From positions 1 to 64,000 of the forward strand of contig NZ_PPRU01000045.1 in the NCBI RefSeq assembly GCF_002902285.1: a stretch of 64,000 bases of DNA. The letters are read 5' to 3'. Every line of letters starts with the position of its first letter. The stretch's first letter is position 1. The position numbers and the translations under genes were made by a program. Under the pieces are notes generated by a model. The model made no database searches and was not told the origin of the DNA. It saw only the letters and a list, made by a program, of their open reading frames with translations. This DNA comes from Staphylococcus simulans (lineage in GTDB: Bacteria; Bacillota; Bacilli; Staphylococcales; Staphylococcaceae). Positions 20,756 to 31,493 of this stretch are shown here, in pieces.

Positions 20756-21319
20756 ATGTCAGCACATCAAATTGAACAGTGGATGCGAGCAATGGGTGAA
20801 TATGGGGATATACTTGGGTTTTTATTACCGTTTTTAGAATCATTTATTCCTATTTTACCGATGTTCGTATTTGTGTTTGTTAATGTAGATACATTCGGAT
20901 TATTTTTAGGAATTATAATCTCATGGCTTGGCACATTTTTAGGGAGTTTCGTTGTTTTTTTAATCATACGTTATTTTGCGAACACTAAATTCATGGATAA
21001 AGTCAAAGAACGAAAAGAAGTTCAAAAGTTTTTGGGATTTGTGAATCATCAAGGTGTGACACCTATTTTCATTTTATTGTGCTTTCCATTTACCCCAAGT
21101 TCTTTAATGAATGTGGTGGCTGGCTTGTCTCAAATGAAACGTCAGACTTTCTTCATTATATTAGCTGTCTCAAACTTGATTGCGATGGCTTTAACAGGTA
21201 TTTTAGGCAGAGAAATGCATAGCATTTTAGAAAGCCCGATTCGTGTCATGTCAGTGATTGTGATTTTAGCTGGACTTTGGGTAATCAGCAGAAAGTTGGA
21301 GCGTCGTTTTATAAAATAA
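20756..21319 (+). CDS. TVP38/VTT-domain integral membrane protein
   Basis: 187 residues with about five hydrophobic segments (roughly 18-45, 47-75, 105-122, 132-152, 160-178). The cytoplasmic-side motif FPFTPSSLMNVVAGLSQM matches the F/GxxPxxxxNxxAG motif of the DedA/TVP38 superfamily, some members of which act as lipid scramblases or flippases. The substrate is unknown. It is the first gene of a run with spsA (16-base gap) and spsB, an order also found in S. aureus, so a link to protein export or lipid handling is plausible but inferred. Confidence 0.85.
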   Translation: MSAHQIEQWMRAMGEYGDILGFLLPFLESFIPILPMFVFVFVNVDTFGLFLGIIISWLGTFLGSFVVFLIIRYFANTKFMDKVKERKEVQKFLGFVNHQGVTPIFILLCFPFTPSSLMNVVAGLSQMKRQTFFIILAVSNLIAMALTGILGREMHSILESPIRVMSVIVILAGLWVISRKLERRFIK

Positions 21320-21334
21320 CGAAGGAGATAAATA

Positions 21335-21859
21335 GTGAGAAAAATTGTAAAATATTTGCTTTCCTTGATAATTGCGATTATTATTGTAATGTTGATTCAA
21401 GCTTTTATCTTAATCGGTGCAGTGGTACATTCTAATCAGATGTCACCTGCATTGCATCAGGATGATCGTATTTTGGTCAGTAAAGTACAAACCACTTTTA
21501 ACCAAATACATAATAGTGATATCATCATGTATCGTCATCAAGGACGTATCTACTTTGGACGAGTCATTGGGACACCTGGTGAGTCTGTCGAAATAAAAGC
21601 GGGTCAATTGTATCGAGATGACCAACAAGTACATGAAAGTTATCAGGTACAACATCCTATTCAAACCCTAGCATTACGCAATATTAAACATTCAGAAGGA
21701 GATATCTTAGCACCTAAACACTATTTAATATTGAATGATGATCGCTCTGATTTAAACGATTCGAGAAAATTCGGAACGATACATCAGCAAGATATTGTGG
21801 GGACTGTGTTTTTAAGATATTATCCATGGCGTGATTTTAAAATTTCATTTAATGAATAA
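21335..21859 (+). CDS. spsA: SpsA, catalytically inactive type I signal peptidase homologue
   Basis: 174 residues with one N-terminal membrane anchor (about 7-28) and an S26-type beta domain. The family's two catalytic residues are missing. At the nucleophile box GDSMFP of SpsB this protein reads SNQMSP, so Ser is Gln; at the general-base box YVKRVIGTPG it reads YFGRVIGTPG, so Lys is Gly. The rest of the fold is kept (GRVIGTPGESVE, LNDDRSDLNDSRKFG). S. aureus SpsA is likewise inactive. GTG start after GAAGGAG. The spsB start follows 16 bases after the stop. The role is unknown, perhaps modulating SpsB. Confidence 0.9.
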   Translation: MRKIVKYLLSLIIAIIIVMLIQAFILIGAVVHSNQMSPALHQDDRILVSKVQTTFNQIHNSDIIMYRHQGRIYFGRVIGTPGESVEIKAGQLYRDDQQVHESYQVQHPIQTLALRNIKHSEGDILAPKHYLILNDDRSDLNDSRKFGTIHQQDIVGTVFLRYYPWRDFKISFNE

Positions 21860-21875
21860 TTGAGGTGTTTTTACA

Positions 21876-22442
21876 GTGAAAAAAGAATTGAAAGAATGGA
21901 TTATAGCCATAGCTATAGCATTGGTTTTAATCTTATTGATTTATAATTTTGTTGCTAAATCTTATACTGTACGCGGAGATTCTATGTTCCCGACGTTAAA
22001 AGACGGTGAAAAAGTTATCGTCAACGTGATCGGCTTTAAAATGGGCGGTCTTGATAAAGGTAACGTAATTGTCTTCCATGCAGATAAAAACAGCGACTAT
22101 GTAAAACGTGTCATCGGAACACCTGGTGACAGTGTAGAATATAAACATGATGTATTGTATGTAAATGGTAAAAAAGTAAAAGAACCGTACTTAGATTATA
22201 ATGAAAAACATAAAAGTTATGATGAAATCACAGGTACGCTTCAAGTTAAAAACTTGCCTAACTCAGATGGCACAAATAAAATTCCAAAAGGAAAATTATT
22301 AGTCCTTGGGGATAACCGTGAAGTGAGTAAAGATAGCCGTTCATTCGGTTTAATTAAAGAAGATCAAGTTGTCGGTAAAGTCAGCTTACGTTACTGGCCT
22401 TTAACGAAATTCAAAGTGAACTTCAATCCAGCAGAAAATTAA
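21876..22442 (+). CDS. spsB: Type I signal peptidase SpsB
   Basis: 188 residues: an N-terminal transmembrane anchor (about 9-28), then the extracytoplasmic S26 domain. The Ser/Lys dyad is intact: Ser in GDSMFPTL at about residue 36 and Lys in YVKRVIGTPGDS at about residue 77. It removes signal peptides of Sec-exported proteins, probably including the YSIRK adhesin in this window. In S. aureus it is essential. GTG start with GAGGTG upstream. Last gene of the run, followed by a strong terminator. Confidence 0.96.
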   Translation: MKKELKEWIIAIAIALVLILLIYNFVAKSYTVRGDSMFPTLKDGEKVIVNVIGFKMGGLDKGNVIVFHADKNSDYVKRVIGTPGDSVEYKHDVLYVNGKKVKEPYLDYNEKHKSYDEITGTLQVKNLPNSDGTNKIPKGKLLVLGDNREVSKDSRSFGLIKEDQVVGKVSLRYWPLTKFKVNFNPAEN

Positions 22443-22462
22443 ATGTTAAGATAGATTAGACG

Positions 22463-22508
22463 AAAAAGAGTTGATACTTTCATTCAAAAATAAGTATCAA
22501 CTCTTTTT
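22463..22508 (+). terminator. Terminator of spsB
   Basis: A perfect 17-bp stem (22463-22479 with 22492-22508) with a 12-nt loop, ending in five T residues. Confidence 0.92.
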
Positions 22509-22580
22509 ACATTCATAAGGGAAGAAGCACGAAACTATGAGAACATATGTGCTACAATAAATGACAAAGAGGTGAGAAAG

Positions 22581-25500
22581 GTGACTGAATTTAACGCATA
22601 TATCGGTCGTGCGGGAACTGGAAAATCCCATGCGATGTTAGACGAAATCAAACAAAAAATGAAACAAGATCCTTTAGGTGATCCGATTATTATCATTGCG
22701 CCGACGCAAAGTACATTCCAAATTGAACAAGACTTTGTGAAAGATCCAGAGTTAAACGGGAGTTTACGTGCAGAAGTCCTTCACTTTGAACGACTCAGTC
22801 ATAGAATCTTTCAAGAAATCGGTGGTCTGACAGAAGATTACGTTTCAAAAGGTGCTATGGAAATGATGGTCTTTGATATCTTGCAAGACCAACGTAAATC
22901 ATTAAATTTATACCAATCGCAAGTTAAGTATTATGGTTTCAGTTCTAAATTGACAGAACAAATCCAAGACTTTAAAAAGTATGCGGTCACACCTGACCAA
23001 TTAGATTTATTTATCGCTGAAAATCAGCTTCAACCGAGAACACAAGATAAGCTGCATGATATTGCGTTAGTTTATCATCATTTAGAAGAACGATTAAAAG
23101 GCAACTTTGTTTCTTCAGAAGATACACTTTATAAGTTTGTAGAATGTATGGAAAACTCTGAGTGGTTAAAACATGCTGAGATATACATAGATGGTTTCCA
23201 TAACTTCTCAACACTTGAGTATTTAATGATTGAAACATTAGTTAAACATGCCAAGTCTGTAAATGTTTTACTGACAACTGATGGCAATAAAGACCCATTT
23301 AGTTTATTTAGAAAGACATCATCTGTATTAACGCATTTAGAAGAGATTGCGTATCGATTAAATATTAACTTGAACCAACGTCTGTTTACGACACAATATC
23401 GTTTCGACAATTCAGATTTAAACCAATTAGAAACACAATTTGACGCACTTCAAGTTAATCCGCAACCAAACAATGGACACGTTAATATTTTAGAAGCTTC
23501 TAATGTACGTGAAGAAGTGAATGCGATTGCGCGAGATATTATTCGTAAAGCACGTGAAGAAAATATTCGCTTCCAAGACGTCGCTATTCTCTACCGTGAT
23601 GAAGCCTACGCGCATTTAATGGAAAGTGTCATGCCTGAATACGATATTCCATTTAATATTGATACAAAAAAATCTATGACGCATCATCCAGTGATGGAGA
23701 TGCTACGTTCACTCATTGAAGTTATCGAAACAAAATGGAGTTTTGAACCATTGATGCGCTTATTTAAAACACAAGTGCTGACACGTAAATACGAAGATAG
23801 CCGTTACCTTACAGATATCTTAGAAAACTTTGTCTTAGAAAGAGGTATTTATGGAAAGCGTTGGATAGATGACAGCTACTTCAAAATCGAACAATTTAAT
23901 CAAATGGGCTTAAAGCGCCAACCGATGACAGAAGAAACAGAAGAAGTGTATCGTCGTGTCATTGATTTAAAAGATTTTGTGATGCATCATATTTTAAAAT
24001 TTGAACAAGCTTTAAGTGAAGCACATACCGCAGTAGAATTTGCGGCTGCTTTCTATAAAGTATGCGAAGCCTTTAATTTACCGAGTCAATTAATGACTGA
24101 ACGTGATGAGTTGGATTTAGCAGGCAAACATCAACAAGCTGAAGAACTTGATCAAGTTTGGAATGGTTTGATTCAAACATTAGATGATCTTGCGACAGTC
24201 TTTGGAGATACTGAAATGTCACAAAAACGCTTCTTAGAATTATTCGATGTCGGCTTAGAACAATTAGAATTTGTGATGATTCCACAAACTTTAGACCAAG
24301 TGTCTATCGGTACGATGGACTTAGCAAAAGTAGATAATAAAACGCATGTCTATATTGTGGGTATGAATGATGGCATTATGCCCCAAGCGATCTCTAATTC
24401 AAGCTTAATCAGTGATGAAGAGAAAAAATACTTCCAAGAAGAAACGCAATTAGAACTGAGTCCGACAGCAGATATCTTACAAATGGATGAAGCCTTTGTG
24501 TGCTATATTGCGATGACACGTGCAACTACTTATGTGACATTTTCATACAGCTTAATGGGCTTAAATAATGATGAAAAAGAAGCAAGTCCATTTATCCAAA
24601 GTATCAAAGATTTATATACGAATTTAGAGGTACAAAATATCGCCTTTATTGCACAACAAAATCCATTAACGTTAATGGAACACCCACATCAAACAAAAAT
24701 CAATCTATTTGAAGCTCTTCAAAGTTGGTTGCATCATGAATTAACCGCAGAGTCTTGGTTAGATGCGTATCAAGCAATGCTGCATCACGATAAACTGAAA
24801 CAAGGTTTAAACTATCTGACATCTGCATTGACGTATGATAATAAAACCGTACAACTGAATGAAACACAAACAAAAGATTTGTATGGGTCAACTATTAATG
24901 CCAGTGTATCGCGTTTTGAAGGTTACCAAAATTGTCCGTTCAAACACTATGCTTCTCATGGTTTACGCTTGAACGAACGTACAAAATATAAACTAGAGAA
25001 CTTTGATTTAGGAGATATCTTCCATGCAGTTTTAAAATATATTGCGGATAAAGTTCAAGGGGATTTCAAAAACCTGACAAATCAACAGATACGTCAATTA
25101 ACAACAGAAGCTTTAGAACAAATATTGCCGACAGTGCAATACAATCTATTGAATTCTACTGCGCATTATCGTTATATGTCTCAACGTATCGGTGCGATTG
25201 TTCAATCTACATTGACTGCGTTGAAATACCAAGGCAGTTTCTCTAAATTCAGACCTCAAGCGTTTGAAAAATCATTTAGAAGAAAACCGAAAAATCCAGA
25301 TCAGCTTCAAGCAGAAGCGTTATATACTACACAAGGCATACCGATTAATATCCGTGGCCAAATCGACCGTATTGACACGTATACGAACCAAGACCGCAGT
25401 TTTGTGAATATTATCGACTACAAGTCATCAGAAGGCAGTTCAGAATTAGATTTAACTAAAGTGTATTATGGACTCCAAATGCAGATGATGACGTATATGG

Positions 25501-26051
25501 ATGTCGTGCTTCAAAATAAAGAAAGACTAAACTTAGCAGCACAAACTGAACCTGGCGGCTTACTTTATTTCCATGTCCATGAACCACGTGTAAAGTTCTC
25601 AAATTGGGCAGATATTGATGAAGAGAAACGTCAAAAAGAATTATTGAAATCCTTTAGATTAAGCGGCTTGGTCAACAATGATCCAGATGTGATTGAGGCA
25701 GAAGATTCACGCTTAGAACCTCAATTTACTTCTGATATTGTTCCGTTGAATATGTTGAAAAGCGGCGCATTAGGTAAAAGCAATCCAGTCGCAGATACAG
25801 ATACAATTTATAAATTTATTGAACATAATAAACAGAACTTCACACAAATTGCGTCTGATATTATGGATGGCCATACGGAGGTCGCTCCGATGAAATATGA
25901 TCAAAAATTACCGTGTCGTTTTTGTAATTATCGTTCCGTGTGTCATGTGGACGGCATGATTGACAGTAAACGTTATCGTACAGTAGATGAAACGATTAAC
26001 CCGATAGAATTATTGAAAGTAGCATCAGAAGAAGAGGAGGATGACGCATGA
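22581..26051 (+). CDS. addB: ATP-dependent helicase/nuclease subunit AddB (RexB)
   Basis: 1156 residues. It partners AddA in the double-strand-break-processing enzyme that loads RecA, the Gram-positive counterpart of RecBCD. Visible: Walker A GRAGTGKS near the N terminus; IIDYKSSEG nuclease motif at about 945; and the four-cysteine iron-sulfur set, one at about 785 ([11 protein letters not shown]) and three at about 1112-1121 ([12 protein letters not shown]). I place the start at GTG 22581, five bases after GAGGTGA; an earlier GTG at 22572 lies within that Shine-Dalgarno. The stop overlaps the addA start by four bases (ATGA). Confidence 0.95.
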   Translation: MTEFNAYIGRAGTGKSHAMLDEIKQKMKQDPLGDPIIIIAPTQSTFQIEQDFVKDPELNGSLRAEVLHFERLSHRIFQEIGGLTEDYVSKGAMEMMVFDILQDQRKSLNLYQSQVKYYGFSSKLTEQIQDFKKYAVTPDQLDLFIAENQLQPRTQDKLHDIALVYHHLEERLKGNFVSSEDTLYKFVECMENSEWLKHAEIYIDGFHNFSTLEYLMIETLVKHAKSVNVLLTTDGNKDPFSLFRKTSSVLTHLEEIAYRLNINLNQRLFTTQYRFDNSDLNQLETQFDALQVNPQPNNGHVNILEASNVREEVNAIARDIIRKAREENIRFQDVAILYRDEAYAHLMESVMPEYDIPFNIDTKKSMTHHPVMEMLRSLIEVIETKWSFEPLMRLFKTQVLTRKYEDSRYLTDILENFVLERGIYGKRWIDDSYFKIEQFNQMGLKRQPMTEETEEVYRRVIDLKDFVMHHILKFEQALSEAHTAVEFAAAFYKVCEAFNLPSQLMTERDELDLAGKHQQAEELDQVWNGLIQTLDDLATVFGDTEMSQKRFLELFDVGLEQLEFVMIPQTLDQVSIGTMDLAKVDNKTHVYIVGMNDGIMPQAISNSSLISDEEKKYFQEETQLELSPTADILQMDEAFVCYIAMTRATTYVTFSYSLMGLNNDEKEASPFIQSIKDLYTNLEVQNIAFIAQQNPLTLMEHPHQTKINLFEALQSWLHHELTAESWLDAYQAMLHHDKLKQGLNYLTSALTYDNKTVQLNETQTKDLYGSTINASVSRFEGYQNCPFKHYASHGLRLNERTKYKLENFDLGDIFHAVLKYIADKVQGDFKNLTNQQIRQLTTEALEQILPTVQYNLLNSTAHYRYMSQRIGAIVQSTLTALKYQGSFSKFRPQAFEKSFRRKPKNPDQLQAEALYTTQGIPINIRGQIDRIDTYTNQDRSFVNIIDYKSSEGSSELDLTKVYYGLQMQMMTYMDVVLQNKERLNLAAQTEPGGLLYFHVHEPRVKFSNWADIDEEKRQKELLKSFRLSGLVNNDPDVIEAEDSRLEPQFTSDIVPLNMLKSGALGKSNPVADTDTIYKFIEHNKQNFTQIASDIMDGHTEVAPMKYDQKLPCRFCNYRSVCHVDGMIDSKRYRTVDETINPIELLKVASEEEEDDA

Positions 26052-29000
26052 TACCAGAAAAACCGAATGATGTGATTTGGACAGACGGCCAATGGAAAAG
26101 TATTTACGCGAAAGGCCAAGATACTTTAGTAGCAGCTGCAGCGGGTTCTGGTAAAACGGCTGTATTGGTTGAAAGAATTATTCAACGTATCTTACGTGAT
26201 GAGGTTGATGTTGACCGTTTATTAGTTGTGACGTTTACCAATTTAAGTGCACGTGAGATGAAGCACCGCGTCGAACAACGTATCCAACAAGCATCTTTAG
26301 AAAATCCAAGTAATACACACTTGAAAAATCAACGCGTTAAAATTCATCAAGCTCAAATTTCGACGTTGCATAGTTTTTGTTTAAAACTTATCCAGCAACA
26401 TTATGATGTGCTAGAAATTGATCCGAATTTCAGAACCAGCAGCGAGGCTGAAAACATCTTACTCTTAGAACAAACTATAGATGAAGTGTTAGAACAATAT
26501 TATGATGCGTTAGATCCAGCCTTTATTGATTTAACAGAACATTTATCTTCTGATAGAAGTGATGACAAGTTCAGAAAAATCATTAAGAATCTGTATTATT
26601 TCTCATTTGCGAATCCACAACCGATGGCTTGGCTGTCATCATTAGTGGAGCCTTATAACAATACTGACACTCAAGATGAGTACTTGGCCTTATTAATCAA
26701 TATTGCGAAAGTCTATATGTATACGGCACTTGAAAATTTAAATAAGAGTTACGACTTATACCATGAATTCGCAGGTGTTGAAAAACATTTAGAAGTGGTT
26801 GAAGGTGAGCGTGCGTTTTTAGCACGTGCTATGGAAGGGGATGTTTTAAATACTGAGTTAATCAGTGAACATCAATTGCCAAAGCGTTTTCCAAGTATTA
26901 CCAAGAAGCTTAAAGAAGCGAATGAAGGCTTTGAAGACGGCCTAAAACTCGCGAAATCATATTATGATGACTATAAAGCAGCAGTTGAGAAAGTGAAAAA
27001 AGATTATTTCTCACGTTCAGCAGAAGATTTAAAAGCAGATATGCAGACGCTAGCACCTAGAGTAGCGGTATTAGCACAAATTACACAAGATGTGATTGAA
27101 CAGTTCAGCCTCAAAAAGCGTAGTCGTAATATCTTAGATTTCTCTGACTATGAACACTTTGCGTTGCAAATTTTAATGGATGAAGCAGGGAATCCGACTG
27201 AAATTGCATGTCATTACCGTGACCGCTTCGACGAAATCTTAGTGGACGAGTATCAAGATACCAACCGCGTACAAGAACAGATTTTAAGTTGTTTGAAACG
27301 CGGCGACGAAACAAATGGCAACCTCTTCATGGTTGGTGACGTGAAACAATCGATTTATAAGTTCAGACAAGCGGATCCTAGTTTGTTTATTGAAAAATAC
27401 AATCGTTTCAATATAGATGGCAGTTCTGGCATGCGCATTGATTTATCGCAAAACTTCCGTTCTAGACCTGAAGTATTATCTACAACCAACTATTTGTTTA
27501 AGCATATGATGGATGAAGCAGTCGGTGAGATTGTTTACGATGAAGCGGCACAATTGTATTTCGGTGCACCGTTTGATGATAGACCGCATCCATTACATTT
27601 AAATGTTTTAGTAGAAGAAGCAGAATCTGAACTTACAGGTGATGAACAAGAAGCGGAATATATTGCAGATCAAGTTGAAACCATTTTAAATCAACATGAA
27701 GTCTATGACATTAAGAACAAGACTTATCGTAAACCGACGTATAAAGATATTGTGATTTTAGAGCGTGGATATAGTCGTTCTCGTGCATTGCAGCAGGTGT
27801 TTAAAGACCGAGATATTCCGTTTCATGTAAATAGTAAAGAAGGGTACTTTGAACAAACTGAAGTCAGACTGGTCTTATCTTTCTTAAGAACGGTAGATAA
27901 CCCGCTTCAAGACATCTATTTAGTCGGTCTGATGCGTTCTGTTATCTATCAATTTACAGAAGATGAACTCGCAAGTATTCGTATTGTCAGTCCGAATGAT
28001 GATTATTTCTATCAATCGATTCAGCATTATATGCAGAGTGAAGAAGCGGATGTGCGCTTAGTTCAAAAACTTCAAGGCTTCTTAGATGATTTAGCATTTT
28101 ATCAAGCGTTCAGTTTAAAACATCCGGTCTATCAATTGATTGACCGCTTCTACAATGATCGCTTTGTGATTCAATATTTCAGTGGTTTAATCGGCGGTAA
28201 AGGCAGACGTGCAAACCTTTATGGTTTATTCAATAAAGCTGTAGAATTCGAGAAATCCAGCTTCAGAGGACTCTTCCAGTTTATTCGATTTATTGATGAA
28301 TTAATTGAAAGAGGTCAAGACTTCGGTGAAGAGAATGTCGTTGGTCCGAATGATGATGTGGTACGTATGATGACCATTCACTCTAGTAAAGGTTTAGAGT
28401 TCCCATTTGTGATTTATTCTGGATTAAGTAAACAGTTTAATAAACAGGATTTAAGTCAACCAGTGATTTTAAATCAAAAATACGGATTAGGTTTGACTTA
28501 CTTTGATACTGAACTAGATATCACGTTCCCATCACTTGCCTCTGTGACACTTAAAGCCATTAATGAAAATGAAATCATTTCTGAAGAAATGCGTTTAATG
28601 TATGTAGCCTTAACAAGAGCCAAAGAGCAATTATTCTTAATTGGACGTGTGAAGAGCGAACAAGCATTAGATAAAATGGTTGGTACAGCAATTGCAGGAG
28701 ATAAATTGCCTGTTAGTTACCGTTTGAGTGCGAAAACGCCATTTGAACTGATTTATCCGATTTATGCGAAATATCAATCTCACAGTATTACTAATGATTT
28801 GAAGTTTGAACAAGATATTAATGATTTAGCATTACCGCTTCAACCTAAAGTAGAAATTCAAATCGATGATTATGGTGATATCAAACCAGATGAAACAGAA
28901 GAAGACAAAGAGGATTATCGTACGGTGGCAGATATTATTGATTATCAGTCTGGTCAACCAGAAGTAGAACGTCAAATTGAACAACAATTAGCGTTTGAAT

Positions 29001-29707
29001 ATCCATATCAAAAAGATATGGTCAAACCGACGAAACAATCTGTATCTGAATTGAAACGTCAGTTAGAAACAGAAGAAAGCGGCACAAGTTATGAACGTGT
29101 CCGCCAATACCGTTTAGGTGCTTCGACTTATGAACGTCCACAATTTTTACGTCAACATCAAAAACGTAAAGCTAATGAAATCGGAACATTGATGCATACA
29201 GTGATGCAGCATTTACCGTTTAAAACTGAGCGTATGACTGAAGATGAATTAGATCAATATATTGATCATTTGATTGAGAAGAATATTATCGAAGATGATG
29301 CGAAACAAGACATTCGTATGAAAGAAGTTGTTAAATTCATCAATAGTGATCTTTATATGAAGATTGCGCAAAGTGATCAGATTATGCGCGAAGTACCTTT
29401 TGTGGTTAACCAAAGTAAAGTTGATCACGAAATGGATCAAAATGAAGATGTTTCTATTATCCAAGGGATGATTGACTTGATTTACCGACAAGATAATCAG
29501 TATTACTTTGTGGACTATAAAACTGACGCCTTTAACCAACGAAAAAGTGAAACAGATGAAGAAGTCGGCGAAAAATTAAAAGCGCATTATAAAGTACAAA
29601 TGTACTATTATCAAGCCGCACTTGAGACGATTTTAAACACGAAAGTCAAAGGTTCGCTGTATTTCTTCCAATACGGTGAATTAAGATTAGATGACACTTC
29701 GCATTAA
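26048..29707 (+). CDS. addA: ATP-dependent helicase/nuclease subunit AddA (RexA)
   Basis: 1219 residues, UvrD/PcrA superfamily 1A helicase fused to a RecB-type nuclease. Walker [11 protein letters not shown] is at about 30-38; the DEYQDTN (Walker B) box, the GDVKQSIY box, and the late helicase motifs [13 protein letters not shown] and [12 protein letters not shown] follow. The nuclease centre FVDYKTD is at about 1155. With AddB it unwinds and degrades DNA ends until a Chi site. Translation is coupled to addB by an ATGA overlap. A large dyad follows the stop. Confidence 0.96.
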   Translation: MIPEKPNDVIWTDGQWKSIYAKGQDTLVAAAAGSGKTAVLVERIIQRILRDEVDVDRLLVVTFTNLSAREMKHRVEQRIQQASLENPSNTHLKNQRVKIHQAQISTLHSFCLKLIQQHYDVLEIDPNFRTSSEAENILLLEQTIDEVLEQYYDALDPAFIDLTEHLSSDRSDDKFRKIIKNLYYFSFANPQPMAWLSSLVEPYNNTDTQDEYLALLINIAKVYMYTALENLNKSYDLYHEFAGVEKHLEVVEGERAFLARAMEGDVLNTELISEHQLPKRFPSITKKLKEANEGFEDGLKLAKSYYDDYKAAVEKVKKDYFSRSAEDLKADMQTLAPRVAVLAQITQDVIEQFSLKKRSRNILDFSDYEHFALQILMDEAGNPTEIACHYRDRFDEILVDEYQDTNRVQEQILSCLKRGDETNGNLFMVGDVKQSIYKFRQADPSLFIEKYNRFNIDGSSGMRIDLSQNFRSRPEVLSTTNYLFKHMMDEAVGEIVYDEAAQLYFGAPFDDRPHPLHLNVLVEEAESELTGDEQEAEYIADQVETILNQHEVYDIKNKTYRKPTYKDIVILERGYSRSRALQQVFKDRDIPFHVNSKEGYFEQTEVRLVLSFLRTVDNPLQDIYLVGLMRSVIYQFTEDELASIRIVSPNDDYFYQSIQHYMQSEEADVRLVQKLQGFLDDLAFYQAFSLKHPVYQLIDRFYNDRFVIQYFSGLIGGKGRRANLYGLFNKAVEFEKSSFRGLFQFIRFIDELIERGQDFGEENVVGPNDDVVRMMTIHSSKGLEFPFVIYSGLSKQFNKQDLSQPVILNQKYGLGLTYFDTELDITFPSLASVTLKAINENEIISEEMRLMYVALTRAKEQLFLIGRVKSEQALDKMVGTAIAGDKLPVSYRLSAKTPFELIYPIYAKYQSHSITNDLKFEQDINDLALPLQPKVEIQIDDYGDIKPDETEEDKEDYRTVADIIDYQSGQPEVERQIEQQLAFEYPYQKDMVKPTKQSVSELKRQLETEESGTSYERVRQYRLGASTYERPQFLRQHQKRKANEIGTLMHTVMQHLPFKTERMTEDELDQYIDHLIEKNIIEDDAKQDIRMKEVVKFINSDLYMKIAQSDQIMREVPFVVNQSKVDHEMDQNEDVSIIQGMIDLIYRQDNQYYFVDYKTDAFNQRKSETDEEVGEKLKAHYKVQMYYYQAALETILNTKVKGSLYFFQYGELRLDDTSH

Positions 29708-29789
29708 TTCCAAATGGACAGGGTAGAGATAATTAAGAGGATTAGACGTTTAGTTTGTATTTTCATATTATCACTCCCTATATTTGGAA
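29708..29789. repeat. Long interrupted inverted repeat downstream of addA
   Basis: TTCCAAAT (29708-29715) plus AGGG (29720-29723) can pair with CCCT (29776-29779) plus ATTTGGAA (29782-29789). The loop is about 50 bases and there is no T-run, so it is not a standard terminator. It may stabilise or end the addBA message. Confidence 0.4.
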
Positions 29790-29804
29790 GTGTTTATTAA
29801 ATAT

Positions 29805-29834
29805 TTGTTATTTTTCTGAAAATACAGTTATAAT
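29805..29834 (+). promoter_or_regulatory. Promoter of the FAH-family gene
   Basis: TTGTTA (29805-29810), 18 bases, then TATAAT (29829-29834), 34 bases before the ATG. A CodY-like box fills the spacer. Confidence 0.7.
29810..29824. promoter_or_regulatory. CodY-like box within the FAH promoter
   Basis: ATTTTTCTGAAAATA matches AATTTTCWGAAAATT at 13 of 15. It lies between the -35 and -10 elements, so bound CodY would exclude RNA polymerase. Confidence 0.6.
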
Positions 29835-29868
29835 GTAAATTAAGATTGAGATGAGGAGCTGATATTGA

Positions 29869-30780
29869 ATGAAATTTTTATCATTCAAATATAATGATGA
29901 AACATCGTATGGTGTGAAAGTAAAACGTGAAGAAGCAGCTTGGGATTTAAGAAAAGTTTTCGCAGATTTTGGTGAAGGCGACTTCCATCCTAAGACTTTA
30001 TTAGGAGGTTTAGAACAAAACCATACATTAGATTTCCAAGAGCAAGTGCGTAAAGCAGTTGTCGCAGCAACAGATAGTCCAAATTCAGAAGACTATAAAG
30101 TACAATTTGCAGACTTAGAATTTTTACCACCTGTGACACCGCCGAACAATGTGATTGCATTCGGACGTAACTATAAAGAGCATGCGGATGAATTGAATCA
30201 TAGTGTAGAACGCTTATACGTGTTCACTAAAGCAGCATCATCTTTAACAGGTGATGAATCAACAATTCCTAACCATAAAGATATTACAGATACATTGGAT
30301 TATGAAGGTGAATTAGGGGTTGTTATCGGTAAATCAGGCGAGAAAATTCCTAAAGGTTTAGCATTAGACTATGTATACGGTTATACAATCATTAACGATA
30401 TCACAGACCGTACAGCACAACGTCAACAAGACCAAGCCTTTTTATCTAAAAGCTTAACTGGAGGTTGCCCTATGGGTCCTTATATCGTTACTAAAGATGA
30501 ATTACCGACACCTGAAGACGTAAATATTGTCACAAAAGTAAACAATGAAATTCGTCAAGATGGCAATACAAGTCAAATGATTCTTAAAATTGATGAATTG
30601 ATCGCAGAAATCTCTAAATTTGTTGCTTTACACCCAGGTGATATCATTGCGACAGGTACACCATCAGGTGTTGGGGCAGGTATGAATCCACCTCAATATT
30701 TACAACCTGGTGATGAAGTTAAAGTTACAATCGATAATATCGGTACTTTAACTAACTTTATCTCTAAAGAAGAAGAGTAA
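29869..30780 (+). CDS. Fumarylacetoacetate hydrolase (FAH) family protein
   Basis: 303 residues. The C-terminal two thirds are the FAH fold, with a metal site formed by Glu in [11 protein letters not shown] and by NDITDR, and the conserved [13 protein letters not shown]. Members include acylpyruvase, oxaloacetate decarboxylase/tautomerase and 2-hydroxyhepta-diene-dioate isomerases; sequence alone does not choose among them. The N-terminal 80 residues are the short variable domain. Monocistronic, with a clear promoter, GAGGAG ribosome binding site and terminator. The same gene follows addA in S. aureus as I recall. Confidence 0.88.
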   Translation: MKFLSFKYNDETSYGVKVKREEAAWDLRKVFADFGEGDFHPKTLLGGLEQNHTLDFQEQVRKAVVAATDSPNSEDYKVQFADLEFLPPVTPPNNVIAFGRNYKEHADELNHSVERLYVFTKAASSLTGDESTIPNHKDITDTLDYEGELGVVIGKSGEKIPKGLALDYVYGYTIINDITDRTAQRQQDQAFLSKSLTGGCPMGPYIVTKDELPTPEDVNIVTKVNNEIRQDGNTSQMILKIDELIAEISKFVALHPGDIIATGTPSGVGAGMNPPQYLQPGDEVKVTIDNIGTLTNFISKEEE

Positions 30781-30824
30781 TTAATTATCATCATGCTTTT
30801 TAATTAAGCATATTATTATAATAA

Positions 30825-30864
30825 AGCCCGAGTTGAAATGAATTTGTTTCAACTCGGGTCTTTT
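30825..30864 (+). terminator. Terminator of the FAH-family gene
   Basis: A perfect 12-bp stem (CCCGAGTTGAAA with TTTCAACTCGGG), 8-nt loop, followed by TCTTTTAAT. Confidence 0.9.
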
Positions 30865-30911
30865 AATATCCAAAATAGAAAAATTAATTTTCACTTAAAG
30901 TTTAAAAGCAA

Positions 30912-30947
30912 TAAGAAAAGCTCATCACATGTAGTGACGAGCTTTAA
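30912..30947 (-). terminator. Terminator of the UPF0344 gene
   Basis: On the minus strand AAAGCTCGTCAC pairs with GTGATGAGCTTT (one G-U pair) and runs into TTCTTATT. Confidence 0.8.
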
Positions 30948-30955
30948 ATAGTTTA

Positions 30956-31351
30956 TTAATTACCAATACCGAATAGGCTTGAGATTGGTCCTTCTGGTAA
31001 GATAATGCCTAATGCCATTGTGATAATGATTAGAACAATTGTACCCCAGAATAAACCTGTGTGTGAAACTGAACGTTCTTTACGGATTAATGTCACTTCC
31101 ATTAAAGCAACAACTGCGATACCGCAAATCATTTTTAATGTGAGTAACATATGTGCACTACCTGTTGCAGTAGCGAATTCTACAACAACTTGCCACACAC
31201 CACTGAATAAGATCAGTACTAAGAACAAACGTAATGCCATGTGCAACGGTTTGTAAGCTTTCTTAGGTGCACCGGGTGATTTAAAACTGAAATAAGCTGC
31301 GATAAATAAAATGATCCCGATGACCCAGCTGAAAATGTGTAAATGTAACAT
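30956..31351 (-). CDS. UPF0344 (YisL family) integral membrane protein
   Basis: 131 residues from the ATG at 31351 (MLHLHIFSW), which aligns with family starts and has GGGGA upstream; the longer TTG start at 31372 would swallow that site. Four hydrophobic segments: about 3-22, 36-56, 68-88 and 100-120. The conserved KPLHM.LRLF and HMLLTLKM motifs mark UPF0344. No function is established. A perfect PerR-type palindrome lies about 57 bases upstream, suggesting peroxide or metal control. Confidence 0.85.
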   Translation of the reverse strand: MLHLHIFSWVIGIILFIAAYFSFKSPGAPKKAYKPLHMALRLFLVLILFSGVWQVVVEFATATGSAHMLLTLKMICGIAVVALMEVTLIRKERSVSHTGLFWGTIVLIIITMALGIILPEGPISSLFGIGN

Positions 31352-31409
31352 GTAATTTCCCCATTTCTTCAATATTCCGTATCTATGATAACATATAACC
31401 TTAGCTTAA

Positions 31410-31424
31410 TTATAATGATTATAA
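31410..31424. promoter_or_regulatory. PerR/Fur-type box upstream of the UPF0344 gene
   Basis: TTATAATGATTATAA fits the PerR consensus TTATAATNATTATAA at every position and extends to a 19-bp perfect palindrome at 31408-31426. It overlaps the likely -35 of the minus-strand gene (possible -10 TATCAT at 31385-31390). Fur sites look similar. Confidence 0.6.
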
Positions 31425-31471
31425 TTATTTTTAATTTATTTTTGAATACTTGATGGTTTTATGGATTTTCT

Positions 31472-31493
31472 CTAAATAATATATATTATTTAG
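31472..31493. repeat. 22-bp perfect palindrome at the cdr stop codon
   Basis: A perfect AT-rich palindrome, arms CTAAATAATAT, that includes the stop codon of cdr at 31486-31488. No T-run follows on the minus strand, so it is a poor terminator. It could act as a 3' stabilising stem or operator. Confidence 0.5.
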
